The notes beneath the pieces are model-generated. The model did no database searches. It worked only from the letters and a program-made list of their open reading frames with translations, and had not been told where the DNA came from. 64,000 nucleotides of DNA, from NCBI GenBank assembly GCA_022579005.1, contig MU401521.1, positions 62,001-126,000 of the forward strand, read 5' to 3'. Of this stretch, positions 48,169-61,843 are shown in pieces (the first letter of the stretch is position 1; every line of letters starts with the position of its first letter). The position numbers and the translations under genes were made by a program. This DNA is from Poronia punctata (Eukaryota > Ascomycota > Sordariomycetes > Xylariales > Xylariaceae).

Positions 48169-49584
48169 TCATGCAAAAATATCCAACGGAAAGTTGTCGG
48201 CAATAGCCTGATATCCCGCAGGATTCGGATGTAAATGATCACCACCATCATATTCGGAAGCCAGAATAGACGGGTCAGACGGATCCGCCAAGTACTCGGC
48301 AAAATCAATAGTGGCGGCGAAACTACCATCACCCCCGGCTAATATCCACTCGTTTACGTCCTGTCGCGCCGCGTCGCGCGTCGGATCGCTGTACGCTTGG
48401 CCGTCCCCGCTGAAGGGCGTGATCGTTGCGCCAAACACGGTGATACCCGCTGCCTCGGCATCGGTTGCGATGGTCGTGAATGCGTCTTTCAACCCGTCTG
48501 CGATCCGCGTCTGTGTGCTCGAGTCGGGCGAGTTTCCGCCAATGTCGTTGACGCCCTCGAAGATGATGCAGTATTTTGCTCCCGCTGTGGTGAGGAGATC
48601 ACGCTTGTAGCGTTGCGTCAAGGGAGGGCCGAGACCACCGGTCAGCACGGCGTTGCCGCCCGCGGCTTGGTTGACGACCGCGATGTTGGTTATGCCTTCT
48701 TCTTGCATGCGTGCTAGGAGGAGGTCGGGCCATCTTTAGGGAAGTTAGGTTAACCAAGCTCATGTCATTTCTGTGTTTTTGGGTTTCTGCAGTTGGTTGG
48801 TTGGGGCTCACCTGTTGTTCTCGTTGTCTGTACTGCCTCGTCCATCGGTGATGCTATCGCCGAGAATCACGAGTGCAACTGTCGACTGTGGCGCCCAGGC
48901 TTCGACTGCCGTTACGAAATACCAATGCTCGGCACTGGCCCCAGTCACGGTTGCGTCCTCCACATGGTTCCCCTCCTGCATCCATGATGTCGTGCGACTG
49001 CCCGGATGGCCCGTGATGCTCGTTCCCGATTGACCGGCTTCGGAGTATAGAGATACGGTAAGCATGGACTGCGAGGTGATGGCGAAGTCAACGGGATCCG
49101 TATAGACGACCTGGCCCTGCGGGATGGTGACGGATTCTGATCCGTTAAAGGTAAGCCCGATGAGGGTCTCGGTGTCGATGTCGCCTACACCAGCGGCGCC
49201 TCCGACTGGCAATGCTAGAGTCGCGGCTGTGATGGGCAAGGGGCTTCCGCCGAAGGTGTTGGAGATTTGGAGTCGGATTCTCTCGCCCCCAATTGACATG
49301 TGTAGCGTTTGGCGGAGAGTAGCATCTTGGAGAACGCTGGAACCACTCTACATGAAATCTTGTCAGCGACTATTTCCGATTCGCCTAGCCTGGGGACATT
49401 GGCTTACAAAGGGAGAAGGAGGCAAGTTAGCCGGCTCAACTAGTTGTGGCATAGAAGTCCACGTGGCCACCCAGTGGGAATCATCGTCTTGCCGTCTTTC
49501 CAACGGCGCTCCGATGATGCATGTTGTCCATAGCAGTAAGCATGTAGCTACGGAGAACAGCTTGTTTCTCGTACCCCCTAACAT
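48169..49584 (-). CDS. Secreted SGNH/GDSL-type esterase
   Basis: Exons 49584-49408, 49347-48812 and 48733-48169 give 425 residues; GT...AG introns of 60 and 78 nt keep phase. The signal peptide (LFSVATCLLLWTTCIIGAP) is followed by a possible dibasic processing site, LERRQ. Residues ~60-215 form a beta-rich N-terminal module (WVATWTSMPQ, RQTLHMSIGGERIRLQISN) as in larger fungal SGNH hydrolases. The catalytic domain shows block I VILGDSITDG with Ser224, a Gly in QAAGGNAV (~263), Asn300 in FEGVNDIGG and block V DHLHPNPAGY (Asp403, His406). All SGNH residues are therefore present. Likely substrates are ester groups on plant or fungal polymers, or lipids, and the exact one is not readable. The start is the first ATG giving a signal peptide; the open frame runs five codons further up without an ATG. 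Confidence 0.9.
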
Positions 49585-51980
49585 CTTGAAATATACCAAT
49601 CAAGGACGGTAACGAAAAAATGTCAATGATTGCCAAAACCACACACCACGATCCCAAGACAACAAATCCATCGTTTCGATAGCGATTGGTGATATATTTA
49701 TTTGTCCTGTTGCTAACCTACGGACCTACGTGTGTAAAGTAGTCAACGATAGCTGTTTGTGGAGATCTTTCTTCTTGAACACGACGGACCAGTAGCTTCC
49801 GTAGGAACTTGGGGAACATTTAGCCGCACCTACCTACTTTAGCTCTGCCTCATCCCGCCTTACCTTTGGCGCTCTTGCTCTTATTAGAAGTGTATGATCG
49901 TCTGAAGTTGGTAGGAGGGTTTTTAATTGGCGGAAGTTCTTTCCAGATTCTAAGCCTCTACAACATTTCAAGGTGAACGGTCTCGCCTCGGCACACGATT
50001 CACCAAAGAGGCAATGCCAGACTGTTTTCGGCGAGAAGGATGATGTTTTGGCTATAGGTATGTGGTTCCTTTTTGCCTGGTCTACCGCACTTTTTAAAAT
50101 CCCCGTGCCGTCTGATCGGCGGAGGAAACTACTTATATACACAGTTTCCCACGTACGCGTAAAAGGGAGGGGGGGGGGATGTGTTACGTGTGGGTATATT
50201 GTATATCTTCTTGAGTATTACCTATCCCACTCCGTTGGGGTCGGGGTCGGGGTCGGTGTGAACTCGGGCGTCTTGGTGATCCCGATGGTAGCGGATTTCA
50301 AAGCATAGAAGACATCGTCAATAAAAACAGCGGTGAAGTTGTCCATATAGGTAGGTGAAGTCCATGTCGTGCCATCAGCACACCTGACACAATATGTAGT
50401 AGTAGTACATGTGCATTAACGTCCGTGTACTCCGACTCGTATGCAAGTCAAAGGTTGCCGGACCAGTGATACGAGGTTCAATGGCGCAAACATGCAACAG
50501 CCACTGCATTATCAGTTCCCTAAATGCAACAAGTAAGCAGGCTTATCAGGTACACACAGACCTGAATGATAGAACTGCAGATTCAGTGCTACCCGATCTA
50601 CTTTTATACGGTAGGTAAGCTGCCGTCTCCTGTCTGCGACTCTGCTGTATCATGCAAACCAGGGCTTCTAGGGTAGGAGTGTTCGGACTTGTGGGCGGCT
50701 GGATGGGGGAATACTGGAATAAGGTAGTGTGGCATTGAGAGTTGGAGGTATTGATCCTATCGATACCAATACTGACATGGGTGTAGTAAGCTGTGAATGG
50801 GCAAACATGCCCCACCACGCGCCCAAGTACCCGCCTTGCCCCTCTCGGATTCTTTATAGATTTTGTCATTGACGTTAACCCCAACTTGGACACTACAGCT
50901 CCGTTTACCGGCGTCGAACCACGTTTGACTGCATCGCGAACACATTCTATTTAAGAAGTTCCACGGTTGAGTATCAGCTGAAATCATGTTCAACACCCTT
51001 ACCGGCGTCCGTTTGATTCAAAAATAGAAGGAAAAAGAATCTGAAAGGTAGTATCTGACGTTATTTTCAGCTAGTCGACACCACCGCCTCAAGGTCTGGA
51101 CGATAATATTGAGTTCTTACCTGTCGATCTTTTGGCGGATGCGGGTCACGCTAGTATCGAGTAACCAATTCACGAGCACAACAATCAAATGACAATGTGA
51201 TAATACCGGCTAGTAATAACACCTATAACAGCATTTGCAGTAAATAATTCTATTGTGATTCAGTTTACAATAGTACCATTCATTCTATAGAGGTTTGGCT
51301 CTGATCCGAATTAAGGCTGGCCCACCTGAGCTAACTTTTTAGTCTACAGCTGTAGCTAGACGAAAAGTAGGCGGGACTACGGGTACGGGAGACATACAGA
51401 CCATCCTTGGCTTTTGCCCCTCCATCAATAGAGAAGAGGAACGTCAACTTTGTCTCCAGCTTGGGAGCCGACGCAGGAGCTAGGACCCCTACATTAGGTA
51501 CATACCTTGTCACCATGTCTGTCATTGAAAGTACACAGGTAGGTAGTGGGCAGTGACCAAACTTTTTTTCCCTACCCTTCAAACAAGAGCCCTTTGCCTG
51601 ACTCATTGTTTTCTGTTTTCCCCATTGACATTTGCTTAATAAGGCGGGAAACTAGTCTTTCTATTGTTATTTAACATTTGGCTCGCCTGCTCTTGCTACA
51701 TTGTTGCACTGACTAACAGCATTTTGATACCCTCTCGCACTTTTTTCGTCTGGAGACCGGCGCATACAATCGTCCAACCCCCCGCAGTCTCATAGGTACA
51801 GACCGGCCTCACTTTCAGGTCGATACAATACCGTACGACAGATTATAGTCGACGGGAACGCATATCCCTACTACGTTGCGGAAATTAGATCGATAGATCT
51901 TCCTTTCGTGTTAACGAGGGGACTAATCGTTTTTATACCTTGCGTCGACCAATTGGCCATTGAACTTTTGTTTGTCAACC
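49585..51980. other. Divergent 2.4-kb intergenic region
   Basis: It separates the esterase gene (-) from DAHP synthase (+). It has a G-run (50166-50177), GGGGTC hexamer repeats (about 50237-50256) and A/T-rich stretches. Short open frames (for example 49973-50308) have no recognisable features. Confidence 0.5.
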
Positions 51981-53528
<1,548 letters not shown>

Positions 53529-54136
53529 AAGGATGTAAATACTAGAGGGTGGAGATAGGAAGAGGGTAGCGAACCAAAACAACGAAATGACGGGATGGTT
53601 TACGATGATTGATACATACTATGACGCGTACAAAAGGAGTGAGGGTTGGCTTCTGATGATACATATTAACTATGAGGCGTGTTATAGGAGTGACGGGCTG
53701 GTCTGCGATGTTACATATCAACTATGAGGCGTATTAAAGGAGGGAGTGGGTTAACTCTCTGGCCGAATATAGATGAGCATCTGAAATAAATAATGAAACC
53801 CGGGTAACTGGTTGAGCCGGCGCATGTTGTGAGACACTGCAGACAAAGTTGCCCAGAACATGCATCCCATATACCATACATAGAGTTTACATGCCTTTAA
53901 CATATTAGCGTATGGGGACACGACACATTACACAACAGGGCGCTTCACATTGGCCTGTGGTGGACATAGTTACCAGCAAATCTGTCCGGCGTGCAATTCA
54001 TGATGACAAGTAACATTGCTATCCAGGTATCTTATAAGGTAAGGATATAGTATACTGAGCCCGAAAACTCCAAACGCCAGGCCAAAAAAATCATATAATC
54101 CCGCTCTTTCCCAAGTCTTCTCCTTTTTCGAATCAA
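53529..54136. other. Convergent intergenic region with a minisatellite
   Basis: 3' flank of DAHP synthase, holding the three-copy minisatellite described separately. After it I see no further feature apart from moderately A/T-rich sequence. Confidence 0.55.
53591..53745. repeat. Three-copy ~52-bp minisatellite 3' of DAHP synthase
   Basis: Copies at 53591-53642, 53643-53693 and 53694-53745 (52, 51 and 52 bp) share the frame GGG-TGG...GATG...ATACAT...ACTATGA-GCGT...AGGAG-GA. Copies 2 and 3 are closer to each other than to copy 1. The array begins about 60 bp after the stop codon and so probably lies in the 3' UTR. Confidence 0.85.
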
Positions 54137-54681
54137 TCAACCCGTCCCTCTCACAGCCGAAACAGGCGCATATATCCCCCTACTACGCCCCGCCGCACCA
54201 CCACCAGCAACACCAGCAACACCACCACCACCACCACCACCCACCGCAGAATGATTCGCCTTCCTCCCCTCCCTCATCTCGTTAACGCGCTTAACAGCAG
54301 CCCAAGCCAACAAGCCAGCAGTACCGAGCAAGAAAGCCCAGACGATGATCTGATCCTTTCGACTATCGCGCTGGATGCAGGTGCTCAGGACGGCGGTGGT
54401 GTCGGTGGGATCGCTGTTGTTGTTGTTCGGGTCGTTGCAGATGGGGAGGCTTTGGGATAGACAGAAGGCGTGGGTGCATTGGGTGCAGCTCGATCCCGGT
54501 TTTAGTTGGATCAGGGTGCTGTTTTTGAAGCAGGTGCATTTGCAGAATAGGGGGGCGGCTGGGTTTTTAGAGGTGTTAGTTCAGTTTGGAAAGGGGTAAG
54601 GGGAAGGGGAAAGGTGGAAGGCTTACATTCTGCTGCTGTAAAGGCGACGAGGAATAATAGGTTGAAAAGGAAGAGGAACAT
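54137..54681 (-). CDS. Small Cys-rich single-pass membrane protein
   Basis: Exons 54681-54627 and 54558-54137 give 158 residues (phase 1, 68-nt intron GTAAGC...CCCAG). The N terminus MFLFLFNLLFLVAFTAAE is a signal peptide. The presumed lumenal part has eight Cys in the pattern FCKCTCFKNST...CTQC...FCLSQSLPIC...CIQRDSRKD, then one transmembrane helix (IIVWAFLLGTAGLLAWAAV) and a basic, Gly/Ala-rich cytosolic tail with nine consecutive-type Gly residues. This resembles a conserved Pezizomycotina family of unknown function, which I recall only by pattern and cannot name. The CIQRDSRKD phrase before the membrane helix is its strongest mark. It diverges from mL50 over 552 bp. Confidence 0.7.
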
Positions 54682-55233
54682 GTTGATGATGGATGGTTGG
54701 ATGGATGGATGGATGGAAGGTAGGTTTGTTGGTCGGTTGGTCTGTCACCTGGGGGTATACTGTCGCGGGTCCATCTGTGGTTAGGGTTTCCTTCTCTTTT
54801 TTGAATTTTTTTTTTTTACAACAGCGCAATTGTAAAGCCCTGAATGCGATGGTCTATTAGTGTAGCAAAAGGTGTCGTCGAGTCGAATTGACGTATTGAA
54901 GACGTCGCGGGTTCGTCCTCTTCTTTCGAGATGCCAAGTCTCTTGTCTCTCAATATCCCGTGTCTTGGCAAGCTTAGACTGTATTGTCTGAAGCGTAAAA
55001 GCTCCGCTGATGCGCAGGTACTTTAGCGGTAATGTGGCTGGAACCGGGAAAGAATGAACTGCGCAAGCCACATTCCCCAAGGCTACCAAAGCCCCTGTAG
55101 GTTAGAACGGACGGCATTGGAATAGTTTACAGTAAGTACGTGCAGCAATTGTTCCAATTCGAAAAAAGTTCGCGGTCTTGAAACTACGAACTCGAACATA
55201 TAGCTTGTTTTGCTTGAACCATCCACGCCAATC
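54682..55233. promoter_or_regulatory. Divergent promoter region of the Cys-rich membrane protein and mL50
   Basis: The spacer has TGGA repeats (about 54690-54718, GGATGGATGGATGGATGG), a T-run (54809-54819) and no recognisable gene. Confidence 0.5.
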
Positions 55234-55318
55234 ATGCGAAGAATACCGAGATTAAGGCCTTCCGGCCTCACGGGAACTACTACACGATCGGCAACGACTG
55301 GATTAACACAACGGGTTC

Positions 55319-55354
<36 letters not shown>

Positions 55355-56590
55355 CTCATTTCTCGTCATGTTCAACGACGACGACGACGACGCGAACACT
55401 CACTTTCACGACAAGACCAACCTCGGCTTCGCAGGGCATCAATAGATTCTACTCTTCCTCCTCCAAACCAACGGTCGTGGAAGCAGAACCCGCCACGAGA
55501 CGACCAGAAGAAGAAGAAGAAGTAGAAGACCAACAATTCCTCGAACAAGCCGAACAGGAATATCTCGAAGAACAACTCTCCAACAGTCCCTACCACATCC
55601 CCCCTCCCCTCGCCAACGCCGCCCGCGCGGCAGAGGTCGCGGACCCGACATATGTCCCTGCCTCGTCGGCCGAGGGTCTGCAGAAAGTAGGCGGACTAGC
55701 TACCTGGTGGGATAGGCCGGAGAACTGGGATCCCGCTGGAGATTTTATCGCGTTTCGGCCCAGACAAAAGGTTCTCGATCCGGCGGTTATCGAGATTGCT
55801 GTTAGGAGAGCTGTCGTCGAGGCTTTGGCTTTGAAGGAATCTGGAAAGGTGGATGAGCTTGTGGGGCCTTGGCCTGTGGGTGGTGGTGTTGAGAAGAAGG
55901 GGGAGTTGGTTAGACTTTTGAATGTCGAGGTGGGCAGTGATGGGTTGATTGGGGACGCGGCTAAGGATGTGGTGGAAAATTTGAGGTTCAAGGATGATGA
56001 TGTCGAGGGTGGTGGTGAGAAGGGTTCGGGGTTGTTTGCGGAGACTTTTGAGAGCGAGGAGGCGGCTGCGCTTGTGAACTCTTGGGATAGGAGCTGGAAA
56101 AAGGTTTCTATTGCTGATCCGAGGATTCGCTTTGCGGTATGTTTCCCTCCCTTCTTTTCCCCTTCTTCATCCTGTCACAGTTTACAGCATGGCGTTTATG
56201 CTCGTAAACCTCTCTGGTTTGATTATATGACCTTCAAAACTGACTATTAAAAAAACACAGATCACGAAACGCGTCTTCCAACTAACAGGCCACATGGTCC
56301 CAGACCATCAACTCCCCAACATCACAACGGTCCAAACAATCCTCCACATGTTGAACAAGCCGCCCAAACCGGCTACCCTGACGCAAGAGATCCAAGAACG
56401 CAAGAAGGATCTCTTGGAACTCCCCAACGTCACCGTCTCGCCTAAGCGCGTCACGCGTGGTGATAAAGAGATGGCGCTTGGACGATTCAAGCTCATGCAA
56501 GCCGAGTTCGAGAAGAGGGGCTTACCGCTGCAGGGACATGGTGGTGCGAGGAAGAATAGGGAGATTCGTAGACTTAGGGGTGGTGTGTAA
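55234..56590 (+). CDS. Mitochondrial large-subunit ribosomal protein mL50
   Basis: Exons 55234-56136 and 56261-56590 give 410 residues (phase 0, 124-nt intron GTATGT...ACACAG). The Arg-rich N terminus MRRIPRLRPSGLTG is a mitochondrial presequence, and it carries a 12-Gln tract (CAA repeat, 55318-55353) followed by Ser/Thr runs and an acidic stretch. The mL50 core is recognised by GGLATWWDRPENWDPAGDFIAF, VIEIAVRRAVVEALAL and, after the intron, TKRVFQLTGHMVPDH and TVQTILHMLNKPPKP. The C terminus is basic (GGARKNREIRRLRGG). Yeast calls the homologue Mrpl13. The protein assembles into the mitochondrial 54S subunit. The open frame extends eight codons upstream, but the ATG at 55234 is the first. 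Confidence 0.82.
55318..55353 (+). repeat. CAA trinucleotide repeat encoding 12 Gln in mL50
   Basis: Twelve uninterrupted CAA codons lie within the presequence region. Confidence 0.9.
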
Positions 56591-57107
56591 GAATATGTTG
56601 TCGATGAGGTGGTGCGTGTATGTACGATTGCTGGAAAGCTTTACACACAAAAGCAAAGTCTGTATATTGTAATACATCTTATATCATGGCATGACGGACA
56701 ATCGCTCAAGTCGGCCTGACCTATCGAGGCTGGAGTTCGCATTATCAGGTTAGATCTGTCCAGGTAGATCGAGAGGTGGTGGAGATACTGGACGGAAAGA
56801 TCATAAAGATGTAATGTGTATATATATGTACACTTAATCTGATATGTCTTGGTGTGATGATGTACTGATACTTGGTTTTGGACGAGTGTGTAAGGTTAGG
56901 TATGTGCCTGTATCTCGTGTTCTTTTTATATTTCCTTTCCTCTCTACCTCTGCCATCTCGTAGATATAGTAGTAGTAGAATTTTAACGTCTATCTAGATA
57001 TAAGTAGTAGGTATACATTGCTCTCTACATCTATAAAACATATTTTATAATCTTTCTTTCTACATCATCTCGTTTCCCTTCCCCTTTTAATCAACCCGTT
57101 TCCTTCC
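56591..57107. other. Convergent intergenic region
   Basis: 3' flanks of mL50 (+) and the thioesterase (-). The stretch is A/T-rich with several TATATA and TAGTAGTAG motifs that could act in 3' end formation. No gene seen. Confidence 0.55.
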
Positions 57108-58654
57108 TTACTCGGTGACATTCACATCCTCAACAGTCCTATACCTCTCCTCACTAATAGGCAAATTATCCTTCCGATCCTGCTCATCACCCACACGCAC
57201 ACGCCGTCTCGCATCGAGGTACATCATGAACTCCTGATACGTATGCGGCAACACCTTGACGTCCCGCGGCACAGCAAACGTGTAATTGAACTGTCCTGTC
57301 GGTTTCGCGTGTCCGTGCTCGACATCGCGCACTTTACTATCGACGCGCACGTGGATACGCGTCAGCGGACTTTTCGAGTCGCGCTGTGTCGGCTCGCTGC
57401 CGTCTTCTTCGAGCAATGGCGGGTCCGTGTATACGATCGTCGCGGTGAGATATAAGACGCTCCCGACCGGGACCGGGTTACGGAACGTGCACGGGTCCGC
57501 GGATATGAATGTCGGGCGGGCGTGGGCGAAGGAGGCGGCGCAGCAGAAGGCCAGTTCGAAGGTCTGCTTTAGGTGGAAGCCGCCGAAGATCATGGTCTGG
57601 TGTCGGTTGCGGTACTGCGGTTGCATGATGGCTGCCGTGGACAGGGCGGTTTTGGCCATGGGGACGACGTTGGCCGGTTGGCGGAGGGAGTTGTTCGGGT
57701 CGTGGTAGGCGAGTTGTCGGAGCCAGATTTTGTGGATCAGGGCCGATTCCGGGTCGTCGGGTTCGGTTTCGAGGAGGGAGGTCTTGAGCATCTTTTTCTT
57801 GGCTAGGGCTTTGGCTTCGCCGGTTTTGAATATCTTCTCTTCTTCGGGGGTTTCGCAGATGAGTTTTGGGACGTTGGTCGGGCGTTTGGTCGACGGGTCG
57901 AGGGCTACCATTGTGAATGTGCATGTGAGGAGGACGTCCTCGGGTTTACTCGGTTCTCCTTCGTCGCGGGCTCGGGCTACTTTGCAGGTGATTTCCACGC
58001 TGCTTCGGCCGGTCGCGTACGTCACTTGGCCGCTGTATTCTAGGTCGCATATCTCGGTGAGGGGATGGGCGATGGTGATCCTGTCGAGGGCGGCTGTCAC
58101 GGTGGTGACGCCTGGTCCTGTGTGTTTGTAGACTATGATGCCCGATAGAGCATCTAGGTCCATGAATATCGTGCCAAGTCTATGTGCGCAATAAAACACG
58201 TTATTAAGTCTGTCTTCTTATATGGTAATGCCGTTCTATTCATAACAGCGGGGTAGCGCAGAGTAAAAGGGAGTGCCTACCGTATATGCCCCGACGAGTT
58301 GATATAGGTATCGCTGAGCGAGGGATCGCGTCCAAGAGGTAATACGACGCGATGGTAGCTGTCGCTCATCTTCTTGGGAGTCATATCCCGCTCTTTCGGG
58401 CCCTCTTCATCTTTGCTATGATCCTTTCCCTCTTGCTGCTGCTTGAAGGCTTCTATCCAGGGCAAGCGACTCCTGTCGTCTGTTAAGCCCCTGAAGACAC
58501 CGTCGGTCCGTCGCACATTTGTACTGTGAAGGTCTCGTTTGGCTATTAAGCTATATGGTAAGGCGCGAAGACTTGTGGAGAGCCTGGAGGTGGTGGTTGA
58601 TGGAGGGGAGATGGCGGAGACGAGTCGGCGGACGGATGCGCCTCGGCAAGCCAT
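57108..58654 (-). CDS. Mitochondrial acyl-CoA thioesterase, ACOT9-like double hot-dog
   Basis: Exons 58654-58281 and 58179-57108 give 481 residues (101-nt intron, phase 2). The N terminus MACRGASVRRLVSAISPPS with later LRALPYSLIAKRDLHSTNV is an Arg/Ser-rich mitochondrial presequence. Two hot-dog domains follow. The first spans ~125-270 (LGTIFMDLDALSGIIVYKHTG, ALDRITIAHPLTEICDLEYSGQVTY). The second spans ~320-450 (MIFGGFHLKQTFELAFCCAASFAHARPTF, DPCTFRNPVPVGSVLYLTATIVY). The order and phrases match ACOT9/ACOT10-type thioesterases, which hydrolyse acyl-CoA to fatty acid and CoA in the matrix. The chain-length preference cannot be read. A Lys/Glu-rich insert lies between presequence and domain (KDHSKDEEGPKERD). 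Confidence 0.87.
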
Positions 58655-61600
58655 GGCTGCGGGCAGTGTCTGTCCGTGTAGCCGTTAGGTGGTGTATCGG
58701 TTTTATTTGGAGTCACGCACGTTTCAATCGACTTGTGCGCCACCACCCATGTGAATCAACTGCTGTAGAAAATCGAAAAGATTAAACGGTGCCGAAAAAT
58801 GTCTTGCAGTCGCGCCGGCATGCCCCGGTCACGTCACCACTACCGCCGGGCGTGGGGTGGAGCTAGACTACTGCTTTAATACATATATGACGGTTTTTAT
58901 GTCTCAATTGAGAAATGACGTAGAGTTGCTTGGCCCGAATGCAAGTAGGGAAGTGTTATCTTGCACCCCTTGTATCAAGTTGAAGACGGACGACCAGTGG
59001 TCTGACTTGAAGGAGTAGCATCGTAACTAAGATCATGCCGTGCCATATGATGTGTAAATTTATGGGTGTGTGTATCTAACTTCTACGCTACGGCTATATA
59101 AGCAAGGTCTCGTGGCTTTGACATGGCTGATATCAAGCAAATTGGTACGACTTGACTCGGCCCTCCCGGTAAGGGCCACCTTTGTATCTAATACGGAACA
59201 CAAGTATCTGTGGCCCTGTTCGCTTGTTGAGGCCACTTGGATCAAGGTTTAGATAATTGTTAGTCTAGACACCGGATCTGAGTTTAGTAGTGAGCATTCT
59301 CCGATTTGCCATCATATACCGAAGGGCTCATGTAGTTATCATGCGTAAGCTGAGAGGATGGGATTACGGGATCTCGAACCCAGATAACTCGGATCTTATC
59401 CTTGATAAATAAAGTGTCCGGTGAGGCACTGAAGTCTAAAGGAACGAGCATCGTAAGCCATACCTACCTTACCTACCCCGAATATCGACCCGTCTGTGTT
59501 CCTCTCGCCAAAATTGATCAGATATTAGCCGAGAGATACACCGATCGTTCCTTTGTGTCTTCAGAGAATCCCTCTCTTTTAACCGCGAGAAAAACGGCTG
59601 AAGAGGGAAATCGGTAGCAATGTTTTTGTACAGTCGATGGGATGTGATGTTCCAGCTAGGATTGGAGCCGATGTTGCAATTTCTTCTTGATATGTTGCGA
59701 TCTGCAAAGCTTAGAAAAGGACGTCTCATAGTGGGTTAAAGTAGGTAAGTTAGAGGGAAGTGTTATTTCAATTCTTACAGGAATTGGTTTAGGGGTAGAA
59801 TAAGGGAGTTGTACAGTACTAGAGGACCCGAGCGGAGGCCGAATAGGGCACATCAAAATGGAGTTTGGAAACATTAACGACCAAGAATCCATACTGTATC
59901 TCGTCTGAATTTCCATTTACCATCTACGAATAAACCCGACCAACTTACCAACCTCTTTTTACACCAGTTTGAATGATGATTCCGTCTTGCCTATTCCAGG
60001 GAAATTGGACCGATTCTGTCGGAATCCGTTACTTGTCCTGGCACCCTGGTTGTACTCGTACCGTACATCCTCCTTCTTCTGAACCTGAATGGGATTGTCG
60101 GGTGGCGCAGAACGGTTTCAGGCAAACAGTGATCCGCAGAGATGATCAACATGTACGATAGTCGAGACCGAGATCCGTTATCCTACCGGACTACGAGTAG
60201 GAATTAGAAGACTATTGTCATGAATCGCGGTTGAGATCAGAGTACGGAAACAAATGTTTAATACACAGCTGATGATGATTTCGGAATACCTATGGTTGCT
60301 GTATACTTTAATGTGATACTACTCGTTCGCGTATGTGTGTGCACTGGATGTACACGTATATTTGCGGTTGACAGTTGTAACAGAACAAAACACAGATAGA
60401 TGTCCGGCGGCCCGTACGGGATATTGGCCGACTGCCGTTAGTTCCCGCCGATTACCGTGTAGATGTGGAACATTGGACTGCTACTTTTGTTCTAGCGTGT
60501 TCCGAACTGCCGTTCCTTTCTCGGCTCCTGCGTCTTGGCCTCCAAAATGACATATTCTCTCTCTCGTAGCCTTTGCAAGTTTGAATAAACTCAGGCTCCT
60601 ACTCGTAACTACCTTTGCGTATGTGGGTATTCTGTACACGGAATTGCAAAAGAAATCAGACCGTTGCCATTCATCTACATCTGGATTATGATGATGTACC
60701 GGTACACAATGCATTGATATATCAGGTAACCTACCTAGGTAGGGAGGTACCAAGTATTTTGAGGAAACACGACGTTGCCCGGATTCGTCAGCCCATCGAC
60801 TCAGGCATCTTTGTCAGAACTTTGTCTCAGCCTTCTGCCCACAACCACCACGTCAACTACCTAGTCTGGAAATGGATACAGGTTCGTCCATGTCGCAAAT
60901 TCACGGCCGACTACAGAGAGGCACGTGTGCGGACTTCCATATGAACAACAGCTGACATCTGAGATGTAAGTGTACGTGTAAGATTTTGTCTTTCCTCGCT
61001 TCTTCTATTGTCGAGAGAGTAGCACTTACAAAGTCACGGCCAAATGGCAAGGATGGTGTGGTGGATCGTCCGTACCTGCGGAAAATAGTAACCTATCAGA
61101 AACTCTTCCACGTTGGATCAGTTTTAGGACCGTGGCTCTCCGCGATCTTCATCGTCCATCCATATGGATCTATGCTTTATCCAGACGATGATCTTCTCCT
61201 GGATATAGGGGACAGTGAAGCATCACCATATGACTTACAGGAGAAGCTACAGGATGCAATACTTTCTACGAGTAAGCATAGCCAACGGGTAGTAATACTC
61301 GTAAGTAGGTACGCGTAAGTACTACTTACATATGACGGAAGTACCACAGAATATTTTCAAAGTCGTACCGCACGACGTCAAAGGGTCAAACTACCATTCC
61401 CCCAATCGAAAATTGGAATTCCCACGGGCCACGAGGAACCTGGAATTTGAGATGAAGGAGGTAGGTGATCAACAACCCAGGTGCCAGCCCTAGTGGGAAA
61501 GTGGCTGAGTGGTCCGTACCTAGTCTACCTAGTCACCGTTATGTATTCCTACTCGTATATTCCCAGGAACGAGAGCGTACCAGCACAGTCTTCTGTATCA

Positions 61601-61843
61601 ATCTATCAAGGTTGAACCGGGCCCGATCCTGCCTCCCTTTCTTTTATATACTTCCTTCTACTTTTCCTTTCCTGCCGTCTACCTATGTAGTCGATACCGT
61701 AGCACCGGTTCGTCCGTCTCCGGTTTGCATACACAATATTCTTCCGACGTAGCCGTTCCTGTTCGGTCTACACGTCATTCATTCTTCGCACTTTGTTGCG
61801 CCGGACCGTCCACTCATTCTACGACTCGCTCATCATTTTCAAA
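58655..61843. other. Gene-free 3.2-kb region rich in TACGAGTA words
   Basis: No supported gene on either strand; open frames such as 60615-60944 and 60986-61318 (110 codons, +) have no recognisable similarity. Six copies of TACGAGTA/TACTCGTA (60053, 60192, 60600, 61267, 61296, 61550) make this one of the two densest places for that word. The final ~250 bp are pyrimidine-rich and should be the promoter and leader of the arylsulfotransferase-family gene. Confidence 0.5.

Noticed and set aside
59330..59400. tRNA-like sequence (GATCTCGAACCC) near 59370
   Set aside because: It has a T-loop-like string but no matching acceptor, D or anticodon arms around it.
60615..61318. Two open frames of about 110 codons in the gene-free region before the arylsulfotransferase-family gene
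   Set aside because: No homology I recognise, no codon bias, and they overlap intergenic repeat words such as TACGAGTA that avoid coding exons elsewhere in the window.
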